41,081 bases of DNA, taken from contig CAIJPI010000280.1 in assembly GCA_903822525.1 (NCBI GenBank), forward strand, positions 1 to 41,081, read 5' to 3'. A program made the translations under genes and the position numbers. This DNA comes from an uncultured Bacteroidales bacterium (GTDB taxonomy: Bacteria; Bacteroidota; Bacteroidia; Bacteroidales; UBA4417). Of the stretch, positions 25,430-34,078 are shown piece by piece (position 1 is the stretch's first letter; each line of letters opens with the position of its first letter). The notes below the pieces were generated by a model that saw only the letters and a program-made list of their open reading frames with translations, was not told the origin of the DNA and did no database searches.

Positions 25430-28318
25430 ATGCAGCCCTTCCTCGACAAACTGGCCAATCATCTTTATTCAAAGCACGGCGATAACTTCAGCCGGATTTG
25501 CCTCGTGTTTCCAAGTCGCAGGGCAGGCTTGTTCTTTAAGCAATATGTTTCCCGCATAATTGATAAGCCTGTCTGGCTTCCCGATATTTATGCCCTGGAG
25601 GATTTTGTGGTTCATAAATCGGGACTCAGGCTCAGCGACCCGCTCGAACTTATTGCCAGCCTGTACAAAGTGTATAAGTCAATTGAAAAAGAAAAGGCAC
25701 AGCCCTTCTCCGAATTTATATCATGGGGCAATATGCTGCTGGGCGATTTCGATGAAATTGACCAGTATATGGCTGATGGCGAAAAAGTGTTCCGTTACCT
25801 TGATGAGATAAAAGCGATGAAGCACTGGAATCCGGATGGTAAACCGCTAACGGATTTCGAAAAGAGTTATCTGCAGTTTTATAATTCACTGGCACCCTGC
25901 TATACCTTGTTTCGCGAGCAACTCCTTGAAAAGGGCAAAGGATATTTCGGACTCGCGTTCGATATGCTGCTGAAGGATATTCAGAATAAATCGTTTGCTG
26001 AATGGGATTCAATTGTTTTTGCAGGTTTTAACGCATTGACAGCTGCTGAGGAGAAGCTGCTGAAATACCTGGTTGAGGCAGGTAAAGCTGAGATATACTG
26101 GGATGCTGATGATTATTATTTGTTGGACCCGCGCCAGGAAGCAGGTCGCTTTTTGCGCGAATATATAAGCAGTAATACTTTCGGGCCATTGAACTGGATT
26201 GGCGACTCGCTGCGGACCGGAGAAAAATCGGTTTCGGTAATTGGCGTTCCGGGAAATGTAGGGCAGGCTAAGCTGGCAGGGGAACTTATCAGGGATCTGA
26301 TCAGGAAAAAGGGTACTGCCAATGGTATTGCACTGGTATTGGTCGACGAGGGATTGTTGCTCCCTGTGCTGAATTCGATTCCTTCCGAAACCGGTGATTT
26401 TAACGTAACCATGGGTTTCCCGCTGAAGCAGACACCTGTATTCTCGCTGATTGATATTGTGCTGACTTTATTTGCTGATGCAAAGCGCTTTGCTCAGCAG
26501 CTTCCGGGCGCCCAGCCAGGTGCTGAGCCTGTGTGGCGGTTTTATTACAAAGATATTCAGCGGTTTCTTTCCCATCCTTTTATGATATCAGCCCTCAAGG
26601 ATAATGGATCGCAAACTGCGAAGCCTGATCATGTTCCGGTAGCAAAGTCTTTTTATACCCCGGGCCAGTTTCAACAGCTGCTGAATAGCATTTATAAGCC
26701 ACTTTCGTTGGTATTCGAGCCGTATCTTGGCGTTAAACCCATTGAGCCCGGTGATGTGATTTCGCTGGTAAAAGATATTATATCCTATTTGCGCAATGCT
26801 TTTTCCCCTTTTTTGGACGATGATAATGAGAATACAGGGCAGAACTTGTCAATCGAGACCGAATATCTCTTTCATGCCGCAGTATTGTGTTCAAAACTGG
26901 ATGTGATACTAAAAGATCCGGAACTTAAGCCCGATATAGAAACCATACAGTCGCTGGTGAGTAACCTTATTGCCGGTACACGACTGCCATTCTACGGTGA
27001 GCCTCTCAACGGGCTGCAGGTCATGGGTATGCTCGAAACCCGCCTGCTCGATTTTACCGATATCATCATGATTTCGGTTAACGAAGGCCTTTTGCCAAGA
27101 GGGAAAAATCAAACTACTTTTATTCCCGATGAGGTGCGCAGCCAATTTGGTATGCAACGTTACAGCGAACGAACGGCTGTTTTTGCATACCATTTCTACC
27201 GGCTGATGCAGCGTGTTGAAAATGCCTGGCTTCTCTATAATACCGAAGGTGATGAGTTAGGCGGAGGTGAGAAAAGCCGCTTTATCAGCCAGTTGCTGTA
27301 TGAAATGCCATCGGTGAATGCAGGAATAAAAATATCAGAGCAAACACTTTCGGTTGTTCCGGGTAATACCAGTGCCGGCGAAATTTCGGTAGTCAAAACA
27401 CCGGAGATAACAGAACGTTTATTACAGATTGCCGATAGAGGCCTGTCGCCAACAGCACTTGCTATGTATCTGAAATGCAGCCTGCAGTTCTACTATTCGC
27501 AGGTGTTGCGTATTTCAGAACCCGAGCAGGTATCCGAAACCATTGATGCAGCCATGCTTGGCGAAATTGTTCACGATGCCTTACACAAAACGTATGCAGC
27601 CAGGAAAAGTGAAGCCATCACGCCTGATATTCTTACGGTTATGATGCCGGCGGCAATTCAGCAGGTGCATGAGGCTTTTGCGTTAAAATTCAATGCTGCT
27701 GAACTATCAACAGGTAAAAACCTGCTGATTGTAAAGGTGGCCGAAAATATGGTAAAGCGTTTTCTGCTAGCCGAAAAGAAATTCCTTGAGCAAAACGGTG
27801 GCGTTCTCGAAATTCTCCTGCTTGAGGAAGACCTGAATTCGGTGATTGGAATTGCTGATACTGTTACCGGCGAAGTTTTAAATGTAAAGATTCATGGTAA
27901 GGCCGACCGCATCGACAGGGTAGGAGGTGTAACCCGCATTATCGATTACAAGACTGGTAAAGTCGAAAATAAAGAGTTGAAAATTGATTCAATATCCTTA
28001 TTGCGTGAAATGGAGGAGCCCGGAAAGCTTCTGCAGGTACTTTCGTATGCGCTGATGTATTCAGCCATGCAGGATGAGCCACCCCGCCAGCTTGTTTCGG
28101 GCATAATATCCTTGCGCAAATCCTCCTCATACCTTGTAAAAACCGATATTAACAAGAGCGATACCCTGGATGCGGGCATCCTGCAGGATTTTACCAACGA
28201 ACTGGAGCTGATAATAGGCGATATCTTTAATACTTCGCAGCCATTTAATAAGACGGCCAACCGCGATACGTGCAATATGTGCTCTTTCAGCACGATCTGT
28301 AACCGCACTGTTAATTAA
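25430..28318 (+). CDS. AddB-like PD-(D/E)XK nuclease with Fe-S staple
   Basis: A 962-residue protein resembling AddB of the AddAB double-strand-break repair complex. The N-terminus has the inactivated helicase-like motif ICLVFPSRRAGLFFKQY; the middle is helicase-like without intact Walker motifs in view. The C-terminal nuclease domain begins at Cys683 (MYLKCSLQFYY) and includes GEIVHDALHKTY, GKADRIDR (Asp826) and IIDYKTGK (Asp839, Lys841). Three more cysteines, C948, C951 and C957 (CNMCSFSTICNR), match the four-Cys [4Fe-4S] staple of AddB. The UvrD-like AddA partner is not adjacent in this window. It follows murU by 87 bases, with tRNA-Asp next. Confidence 0.88.
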   Translation: MQPFLDKLANHLYSKHGDNFSRICLVFPSRRAGLFFKQYVSRIIDKPVWLPDIYALEDFVVHKSGLRLSDPLELIASLYKVYKSIEKEKAQPFSEFISWGNMLLGDFDEIDQYMADGEKVFRYLDEIKAMKHWNPDGKPLTDFEKSYLQFYNSLAPCYTLFREQLLEKGKGYFGLAFDMLLKDIQNKSFAEWDSIVFAGFNALTAAEEKLLKYLVEAGKAEIYWDADDYYLLDPRQEAGRFLREYISSNTFGPLNWIGDSLRTGEKSVSVIGVPGNVGQAKLAGELIRDLIRKKGTANGIALVLVDEGLLLPVLNSIPSETGDFNVTMGFPLKQTPVFSLIDIVLTLFADAKRFAQQLPGAQPGAEPVWRFYYKDIQRFLSHPFMISALKDNGSQTAKPDHVPVAKSFYTPGQFQQLLNSIYKPLSLVFEPYLGVKPIEPGDVISLVKDIISYLRNAFSPFLDDDNENTGQNLSIETEYLFHAAVLCSKLDVILKDPELKPDIETIQSLVSNLIAGTRLPFYGEPLNGLQVMGMLETRLLDFTDIIMISVNEGLLPRGKNQTTFIPDEVRSQFGMQRYSERTAVFAYHFYRLMQRVENAWLLYNTEGDELGGGEKSRFISQLLYEMPSVNAGIKISEQTLSVVPGNTSAGEISVVKTPEITERLLQIADRGLSPTALAMYLKCSLQFYYSQVLRISEPEQVSETIDAAMLGEIVHDALHKTYAARKSEAITPDILTVMMPAAIQQVHEAFALKFNAAELSTGKNLLIVKVAENMVKRFLLAEKKFLEQNGGVLEILLLEEDLNSVIGIADTVTGEVLNVKIHGKADRIDRVGGVTRIIDYKTGKVENKELKIDSISLLREMEEPGKLLQVLSYALMYSAMQDEPPRQLVSGIISLRKSSSYLVKTDINKSDTLDAGILQDFTNELELIIGDIFNTSQPFNKTANRDTCNMCSFSTICNRTVN

Positions 28319-28378
28319 GCTGTTAATCAGGCTAACGTTGAGCCGGGTAAAATTATTTTTAAAAAAATGATTAAATGT

Positions 28379-28408
28379 TTTGAGGTTTAATAAAAAGTGT
28401 TAATTTTG
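28379..28408 (+). promoter_or_regulatory. Promoter of tRNA-Asp
   Basis: TTTG at 28379-28382 and TAATTTTG at 28401-28408 with an 18-base gap, both consensus matches. The transcript start is expected near 28412-28415, just before the tRNA. Confidence 0.7.
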
Positions 28409-28428
28409 CACTCCCAATAACTATATCT

Positions 28429-28505
28429 GGTTCGGTAGTTCAGTTGGTTAGAATACGTGCCTGTCACGCATGTGGTCGCGGGTTCGAGTCCCGTCCGGAC
28501 CGCCA
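28429..28505 (+). tRNA. tRNA-Asp (anticodon GTC)
   Basis: A 77-nt tRNA with encoded CCA. The acceptor stem GGTTCGG pairs with CCGGACC (one G-T). The anticodon stem carries loop CTGTCAC, giving anticodon GTC at 28463-28465. The T arm GCGGG-TTCGAGT-CCCGT and the discriminator G are standard. It has its own promoter and terminator. Confidence 0.97.
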
Positions 28506-28511
28506 CAATTT

Positions 28512-28546
28512 AAAAAAGTCTCTGATATTCAGAGACTTTTTTTTTT
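28512..28546 (+). terminator. Terminator of tRNA-Asp
   Basis: A 14-bp perfect stem (arms AAAAAAGTCTCTGA and TCAGAGACTTTTTT, loop TAT), running into T's. It may also serve the convergent rhodanese gene, which has no terminator of its own. Confidence 0.9.
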
Positions 28547-28593
28547 GACTTAAAACTAGAAATAGGGGATTAGGGATCAAGATAAACCCAAGC

Positions 28594-29448
28594 TTATTTT
28601 ACAATCGGATTAGCGGTAATGGAAGCCCATTCAGCATAAGCCCCGGCATAAAGTTTAACGTTCGGGAAACCGGCAATCTGCCTGAGTGCTATATATGTAA
28701 CAGCGGCTTTAATTCCAGTCTGACAGTAGACTACGATTTCTTTTTCTGATGTTGCGCCTGCTTTTGCAGCTATAGCCATGATTTCTTCTTTCGTTTTATA
28801 TGCTCCGGTAACTGTAAGCATATCCTTGTAATACAGGAACACAGCTCCCGGCAGATGCCCCTGGCTTTTTTTGTCTTTATCAATACCTTTATATTCGTCA
28901 GGTTCGCGTACATCGAGCAATAATGCTTTAGGATTAGTTTCCAGTGCTTTTACAGCAGCCATATCGATGTTCATATCAATATTTACTGTGGGAATAAAAG
29001 TAGTCGCTTTAAGTGAAACCGGGGTATTGGTCATGGGAATACGGGCCGCTTCCATTTGAGCCATATCCTTATGAAGTAATAAAACATCAGTAGCACCCAT
29101 GTATTTTAAAACCCACCAGACACGGCTATTGTATTTCTGTGAACCATCGTCATAAATTACGATTTTTGAATTATTGCTGATTCCACTTTTACCGAAAATG
29201 GATGCCAGTTCGGCCAGATCCTTAAACTGGCCTTCAACAGGGCCTGGTTTATAAAGACTTTTGTGTGGTATATTAACAGCTCCCTGTATATGCTGTTTAG
29301 CATATACATCTGAAGCCTGAACATCAATAACTACCATCGATTTGTTTGCTTTAAGTTCAGATCCAAAGTCTTTTGCCGAAATGGAAACCTGCGCCTGCAG
29401 GCTTAGGATGCTAAAAAAGCTTAACAGACAAAGTATTATTATTTTCAT
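28594..29448 (-). CDS. Exported tandem-rhodanese sulfurtransferase
   Basis: A 284-residue periplasmic protein. Residues 1-20 are a signal peptide ending LQAQ. Two rhodanese domains follow, the arrangement of thiosulfate or 3-mercaptopyruvate sulfurtransferases. The first has VVIDVQASDVYAKQHIQGAVNIP, but its active-site loop is YDDGSQKYNSR with Asp instead of Cys, so it is catalytically dead, as usual for the N-terminal domain. The second has LLLDVREPDEYKG and the active loop VVYCQTGIKAA with Cys242. Sulfane sulfur transfer is expected; the donor is not clear. It is the last gene of a unit behind the porin (58 bases). Confidence 0.88.
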   Translation of the reverse strand: MKIIILCLLSFFSILSLQAQVSISAKDFGSELKANKSMVVIDVQASDVYAKQHIQGAVNIPHKSLYKPGPVEGQFKDLAELASIFGKSGISNNSKIVIYDDGSQKYNSRVWWVLKYMGATDVLLLHKDMAQMEAARIPMTNTPVSLKATTFIPTVNIDMNIDMAAVKALETNPKALLLDVREPDEYKGIDKDKKSQGHLPGAVFLYYKDMLTVTGAYKTKEEIMAIAAKAGATSEKEIVVYCQTGIKAAVTYIALRQIAGFPNVKLYAGAYAEWASITANPIVK

Positions 29449-29506
29449 GATTCTTTTTTTTTTGACAAATTTATTTTGGGGGCATTGGCCTAGCTGAATG
29501 TGAAAC

Positions 29507-30634
29507 TTAATTCAATTTAACCTGGATCTGCATCAGAAGCATATCATTAGGTATTTCATTGTAATTTACAATGTCGGATGAAGAACTTGACTCAATGTTG
29601 TACAAGTAATTAAGTTGGAGCCTTACCCAGTCATTTGCATAATAATTTAGTCCGAATGTTAGTGTTGATTTACGGAATGCTGTATGATCATAATCCGCCT
29701 TATCCAAATCCTGATCATAGGTCTCATATTTTACTAAAGGCATTACTTTAAATTTGGTGTTGTACATAAGTTGTGCAAAATAGCCATTGCTTTTAAAGTT
29801 GCCGAGAACAAGTTCGGGAGTAGCCCCACATCCGCCACCAATAAGCTTTGACCCTTCATCTCTGCCAAACACATATTCCGATTGAAGTATGAAATTGTGT
29901 TTTTTCAAGGTAACATCAAATCCATATCTCATGCGTATATCCTTTGTAATAACCGTTGGATCCGGATTTTTCTGTTTTCCATACTGATAGCTGCCACCGA
30001 TACTGATCCAGTCGTAAGGCGCAATTACCAACCGGCCAATAAAATCTTTAGCCATGTCAATATCATAGGCGTTTTTGCCTGTTCCATTTGTAACAGATAG
30101 TGAGTAGGATAAGATGTTTTCTTTATCCAGGCCAAGTATTTTTTGGGGTCCTGTACTGCCGCTGATCATCACGCCCAGATCGCGATCAGGTGAAGTGAGT
30201 TCATTTACAACCTTTGACCGGTTGATGGTATAGAGATCCTGGCATGCAGTTGATCCTAATTCAAGACCAAATGGTTTTTTGAACTGCCCCATCGAAATTT
30301 TCAACCAGGGTTTAAATCTGTTATAAGTGACGAATGCATCAAGTAAGTAGGGGCCATTCTGAAAGGAGCTGAATTCGGCCATAACGTGATAGGAGAAATC
30401 GTAAGGTATAACACCCGTTACCCCTAAGCGAGCCCTTCGAAAGTAAAAGCCCATATCGTTTTTTGAAGTGCCGTCAACATTGTCACCGTTAAAACCGATT
30501 TTAAATTCAGGCTGAATATAGCCAATTACAGAAACGCCACCTGATGAAGACGCAGGTTCCATGCAACCTTGTGCACTAATGTGCACAGACACAAAAAAGG
30601 TGAGAATTATAAGTATTGAAAGAGTCTTTTTCAT
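29507..30634 (-). CDS. OprO/OprP-like outer membrane porin
   Basis: A 375-residue beta-barrel with an N-terminal signal peptide (to about ISAQ, residue 21). Typical strands alternate throughout, for example VIGYIQPEFKIGFNG, FYFRRARLGVTGVIPYDFSY, KISMGQFKKPFGLELG and a C-terminal MLLMQIQVKLN ending in a barrel strand. The FRRARLGVTG and GQFKKPFG segments are hallmarks of the phosphate-selective porin family, which in Bacteroidota has varied anion substrates. Co-transcription with two sulfurtransferase genes suggests a sulfur anion such as thiosulfate (inference). A 15-bp hairpin stands just before its start. Confidence 0.85.
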   Translation of the reverse strand: MKKTLSILIILTFFVSVHISAQGCMEPASSSGGVSVIGYIQPEFKIGFNGDNVDGTSKNDMGFYFRRARLGVTGVIPYDFSYHVMAEFSSFQNGPYLLDAFVTYNRFKPWLKISMGQFKKPFGLELGSTACQDLYTINRSKVVNELTSPDRDLGVMISGSTGPQKILGLDKENILSYSLSVTNGTGKNAYDIDMAKDFIGRLVIAPYDWISIGGSYQYGKQKNPDPTVITKDIRMRYGFDVTLKKHNFILQSEYVFGRDEGSKLIGGGCGATPELVLGNFKSNGYFAQLMYNTKFKVMPLVKYETYDQDLDKADYDHTAFRKSTLTFGLNYYANDWVRLQLNYLYNIESSSSSDIVNYNEIPNDMLLMQIQVKLN

Positions 30635-30647
30635 TGTATGTATTTTA

Positions 30648-30683
30648 TATAAGGGGAAGAATGCATAGATTCTTCCCCTTATA
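30648..30683 (-). promoter_or_regulatory. Strong intercistronic hairpin before the porin gene
   Basis: Arms TATAAGGGGAAGAAT and ATTCTTCCCCTTATA form a 15-bp perfect stem with a 6-base loop. It ends 13 bases before the porin ATG at 30634. No U-run follows. It may be a processing or attenuation structure. Confidence 0.7.
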
Positions 30684-30702
30684 AGTATAATTAATTACTA
30701 AA

Positions 30703-31707
30703 TTAATTGGTTACAAGAGCCCAGTTTTTAGCTCCAGGATAAACGGGTTTTTTAGCAGACTTCAGACCATCAAAAATAAGTTTATTAGCCCCGAAACCAA
30801 TGCTTTTTGTATTATATCCCAGAACGTTAAGCCAGAAAGTAGCAATACTCGAAGTTTGGCCTGTATAACAATAAACCAGAGCCTGTTTAGATGGATCGAT
30901 TGCTTTTACCATATCACCAGCCAATGAAATAACAGGTAAATCAAAAGCACCTGCAAAATGGCCTAGTGCAAGATAGTCGGCGGCAGACCAATAGTTCATT
31001 ATCTGGAAAGTAGCAGGGTTAGCCAGAACATCAGCTGCTGCCTGTGTTGAAAATCCTGCATCAAGAACAGCCTGAACGCGTTCCTTTAATATAGTTGCTC
31101 CATCGGTGGAGGTTGATGTCCAAACAGGCTCAACAAAGGCGCCATTTGCCGGGGCTTCGGTTGTTACCCAGTTAGGGCTGCCAGCTGCAATATTGCCATT
31201 TGCACCAACTTCAGCACCTGAATTAGAAACCCAGGCACCTTTGCAGGCTGCATTCCAACCAGCCATGCCCCATTTCAGTACAACTGCATTCGGGAAACCT
31301 GAAAGGCGAAGAGCCATGACAGCCTGGCCTGCTGTTTGACCTGTGTAACATACAACACAAATCGGTTTATCAGTGTAATTTGCAGCTGTAGTAACTACGT
31401 CTTTAAGTACAACATTAACAGCATTTTTGATATGACCTGCAGCATAATCGGTAGCAGAGCGGATATCAAATACGTTGTAAGCAGGCAAAGTACTTGTAAG
31501 TGAATCAATAGGTCCACCCATCGCAGTTGATTTGGGATCTACAATCCAGGTCTTAGCCAAATCAGGAAGATCGAGCGTTTTGGAAACCATGTATGTTTTC
31601 AATGTAAGATAGGCATTAACAGCTTCAGGTGCATCCTTTTTACAGGATGTCATCATCAGTACAGGCACAAATGCCAATAAAATTGCGAGGTTAATTAGTT
31701 TTCTCAT
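30703..31707 (-). CDS. Lipoprotein with two active-site rhodanese domains
   Basis: A 334-residue lipoprotein: lipobox MMTSCKK with Cys22. Two rhodanese-like domains follow. The first has YNVFDIRSATDYAAGHIKNA and active loop VCYTGQTAG (Cys120). The second has YWSAADYLALGHFAGAFDLP and loop YCYTGQTSS (Cys280), but lacks the usual Asp-Arg/Val start of that strand. Both catalytic cysteines are kept, unlike the dead first domain of the other rhodanese here. It should sit on the periplasmic or outer membrane face. It is the first gene of the minus-strand unit, read from the promoter at 31783-31790. Confidence 0.88.
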   Translation of the reverse strand: MRKLINLAILLAFVPVLMMTSCKKDAPEAVNAYLTLKTYMVSKTLDLPDLAKTWIVDPKSTAMGGPIDSLTSTLPAYNVFDIRSATDYAAGHIKNAVNVVLKDVVTTAANYTDKPICVVCYTGQTAGQAVMALRLSGFPNAVVLKWGMAGWNAACKGAWVSNSGAEVGANGNIAAGSPNWVTTEAPANGAFVEPVWTSTSTDGATILKERVQAVLDAGFSTQAAADVLANPATFQIMNYWSAADYLALGHFAGAFDLPVISLAGDMVKAIDPSKQALVYCYTGQTSSIATFWLNVLGYNTKSIGFGANKLIFDGLKSAKKPVYPGAKNWALVTN

Positions 31708-31782
31708 AGTACTTTTTTGTTTTTTGGGTTTGTGAATTTGTTATAGATTGATTGTTTGAATTTTATATTGTTAATTGATTCA

Positions 31783-31790
31783 CAAAGCTA
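31783..31790 (-). promoter_or_regulatory. Promoter -7 element of the rhodanese-porin unit
   Basis: TAGCTTTG on the minus strand, an exact TAnnTTTG. Transcript start predicted near 31780, 72 bases before the ATG. A TTG about 22 bases upstream overlaps the palindrome described next. Confidence 0.5.
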
Positions 31791-31805
31791 TTTTAAAAAT
31801 TCTCC

Positions 31806-31838
31806 AGCTGTGCAACAATAATATTGACTTCAACAGCT
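31806..31838. promoter_or_regulatory. Candidate Crp/Fnr-type operator
   Basis: A core palindrome CAATA-A-TATTG at 31816-31826 is nested in outer arms AGCTGT (31806-31811) and ACAGCT (31833-31838). Its centre is about 41.5 bases upstream of the predicted transcript start of the rhodanese unit, the usual class II activator position. It lies in the intergenic region shared with the divergent Crp/Fnr gene. Confidence 0.45.
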
Positions 31839-31930
31839 ATAAAACGGTGTTTCATCAATAAAAAACTGAGGTAGATCAGAAAAAAAAGAATTTTAAGTGT
31901 ACTTTTATGCACTAATTTAACAACCATACT

Positions 31931-32623
31931 ATGCAATCATCAGGCTTGGATACTTGCGTTTCTTTTGTTTATGATCTTTCATGTTTTGAACTTCTTACCG
32001 ATGAAGAAAAAGTAATGATAAATTCAAATTCGGTTCTTGTGAATTTCAAGAAAGGTGAAATTGTTTGTAAACAAGGTTCCTTCGCTTCACATATCATGTA
32101 CCTTGAGAAAGGTCTTGTGAAAATTTACCTTGAAGGTAATCCCAAAGACCTGATCTTAACTGTTACCCCTTCCAAAAACCTGATGGGTCTACAGTCACTT
32201 TTTGAAGGAAATAATACTTTTTTATATAGTATAAGTACTTATACCGAGGTTTCAGTAAGGATGATAGACATACAGGTTTTTAAACAGTTACTCAGGCAAA
32301 ACTCTCATTTCAGTTACCGCATTATAAATATTCTAAATGAGTCTACTTCACAGTCGTATGGAAGATTCTTCAGCCTTACACACAAGCAGTTGAACGGAAG
32401 ACTGGCGGATATTCTGCTCTGTCTTTCGCGTAGGATATTCAAATCAAATTCTTTCAATTTGCCTATTTCCCGAAGCGACCTCAGTGACCTTACAAGCATG
32501 TCGACTGAAAGTGTGATCCGAATAATGAAGGATTTTAAAGATGATGGAATTATTGATATTAACAATAAGGAGATTACCCTTCTTGATTTGGTGAGACTTG
32601 AAAATATCAGTGCTAAAGGATAG
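31931..32623 (+). CDS. Crp/Fnr-family transcription regulator
   Basis: A 230-residue regulator. Residues ~20-125 form a cyclic-nucleotide-binding-like beta-roll (NFKKGEIVCKQGSFASHIMYLEKGLVKIYLEG). A dimer helix follows, then a winged helix-turn-helix at ~155-208 with LPISRSDLSDLTSMSTESVIRIMKDF-type spacing, the Crp/Fnr DNA-binding signature. The cysteines at 9, 18, 46 and 164 do not make the FNR Fe-S pattern in order, so the ligand is unknown. It is divergent from the rhodanese-porin unit with 223 bases between, and the likely target operator is at 31806-31838. Confidence 0.88.
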   Translation: MQSSGLDTCVSFVYDLSCFELLTDEEKVMINSNSVLVNFKKGEIVCKQGSFASHIMYLEKGLVKIYLEGNPKDLILTVTPSKNLMGLQSLFEGNNTFLYSISTYTEVSVRMIDIQVFKQLLRQNSHFSYRIINILNESTSQSYGRFFSLTHKQLNGRLADILLCLSRRIFKSNSFNLPISRSDLSDLTSMSTESVIRIMKDFKDDGIIDINNKEITLLDLVRLENISAKG

Positions 32624-32692
32624 AAGGCTTTATTTACGGTTTGAATCGGACTTTTATAAATGATTCATGTTGGGAACGTCGGATTTTTTTTC

Positions 32693-32704
32693 GGATAGCT
32701 ATCC
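32693..32704. repeat. Perfect 12-bp palindrome
   Basis: GGATAGCTATCC, between the Crp/Fnr gene and the following convergent gene. It is too short to be a terminator and has no T-run. Operator role is possible but untested. Confidence 0.4.
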
Positions 32705-32771
32705 TTCAAATAAAGTGCTGATTAACTGGTGTCGTTGTTTATGCAAAATGTAATGGATAAATCTGAGAGTG

Positions 32772-33551
32772 TTATTTGCCTGTATTCGTATGGTTTGATC
32801 TGTATCTTTCAGCAATAGTAAAATACATTCCTATACTGAAATGGAATTCTTCGCCAAATTCGCCCGGCGGGCTGTTCAGATTACCTGAAAAGACTCCCTG
32901 GCACTGTACCTTATAGTTCTTATACCCTCCACGAACCGTAATGGCCGGTTCAGCAAAAAAATAATTTCTTCCTGATATAGCTCTAAGTGCATCGTATTCA
33001 ATGGTGTTGTTGAAAATATTGTTTTTTATGCCGTAAAATGATAATTTGCAAATACGTGTTGAAAAGGCAATGTCAAATTCATCGAACGCCAGGCCAATTG
33101 AGGGCTGAACAAATAATCTGTTAAATGACATGCCTGATGTGCCATTTGATTGGTTATTATAAATATCGTAATAGGTATGGTGCTGGTTCCCGCTTCCCAG
33201 TCCGCCGTATATTTCAAATACAGCAGAATTGCTGAGTGGCCGGTAATACCCTGCCGCACCTTCGATGTAGTATCCTTGTCCTTTGTTTGGGCGTGAGCGG
33301 TCCTGGCCTTGTGCCGAAATGAAATTGGCAGTAATTCCGATATTACTCGTGGGAGAATATGCTGCCTGTATTTCGGCGCAGGATGATTCATCGCCTAAAC
33401 CATAATTGGCCGATAAGCGGTACTCGTTTTTTTCTTTGAACAATGGCACATTCTGAGCATTGGGTACATAATAATAATGGGTGCAACTGCATACCATAAA
33501 GGCTGAGAATAATAGCACTAAAGCTTGATTTCTGATCTGAACAGGTTTCAT
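32772..33551 (-). CDS. Lipoprotein with barrel-like strands, unknown function
   Basis: A 259-residue protein. The N-terminus is a lipoprotein signal (LVLLFSAFMVCSC, Cys23 by lipobox VCSC). After THYYYVPNAQNVPLF come alternating glycine- and aromatic-rich strands: EYRLSANYGLG, AYSPTSNIGITANFIS, GYYIEGAAGYYRPLS, VFEIYGGLGSGN, and near the end FHFSIGMYFTIAERY. This looks like a small outer-membrane barrel-type protein as seen in many Bacteroidota lipoproteins. No enzymatic motif was found. It converges on the Crp/Fnr gene and has no clear promoter. Confidence 0.75.
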   Translation of the reverse strand: MKPVQIRNQALVLLFSAFMVCSCTHYYYVPNAQNVPLFKEKNEYRLSANYGLGDESSCAEIQAAYSPTSNIGITANFISAQGQDRSRPNKGQGYYIEGAAGYYRPLSNSAVFEIYGGLGSGNQHHTYYDIYNNQSNGTSGMSFNRLFVQPSIGLAFDEFDIAFSTRICKLSFYGIKNNIFNNTIEYDALRAISGRNYFFAEPAITVRGGYKNYKVQCQGVFSGNLNSPPGEFGEEFHFSIGMYFTIAERYRSNHTNTGK

Positions 33552-34078
33552 TTTAATTCTATAAAAACAGAATGAAAGCTTACTTGTATTGCTTTACAGC
33601 TTATAAACAGGAAACTACAAAGCAATTTATTCAGAAGAACAAGCAGAATATAAAGGAGAACTATTTTACAACACTAAATATACGAATTATTGAGATATGT
33701 TTGCTGGAAATTAACGAATATTTTTAGGCTATACATTTCCGGATTTGCCAGATAGCTTTTTATAAAATAGTGTTCATTTGCCCTTGGATGAAAAAAGTGA
33801 GAGGGGAGGGGTGCTCATCACTATACAAAAGACATATTCTACTTAATGAATATGGCTTCACAAAGAGTGTATTGCCTGTTCTTTAGTCCTGTGCTAAGAT
33901 TAATACAAATGCTTTAGATGGCCTATCTATTAATCGGCTGGATTATAGCGTTAATAGCAGCCAGATAGGAAATGACATGGATATTTACGTTATATGGATT
34001 GGAAAATGAGAAGAGGGAATAAGTGGTTGGAATAAGTAAGTCTGACTTTATTAATCCAAGCGATAGAAAATGGAATAG
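33552..34078. other. 527-base gap with no gene seen
   Basis: AT-rich sequence between two minus-strand genes. Short open frames in it run into the DUF805 gene on the other strand and have no coding look. No hairpin, repeat or tRNA was noticed. Confidence 0.6.
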
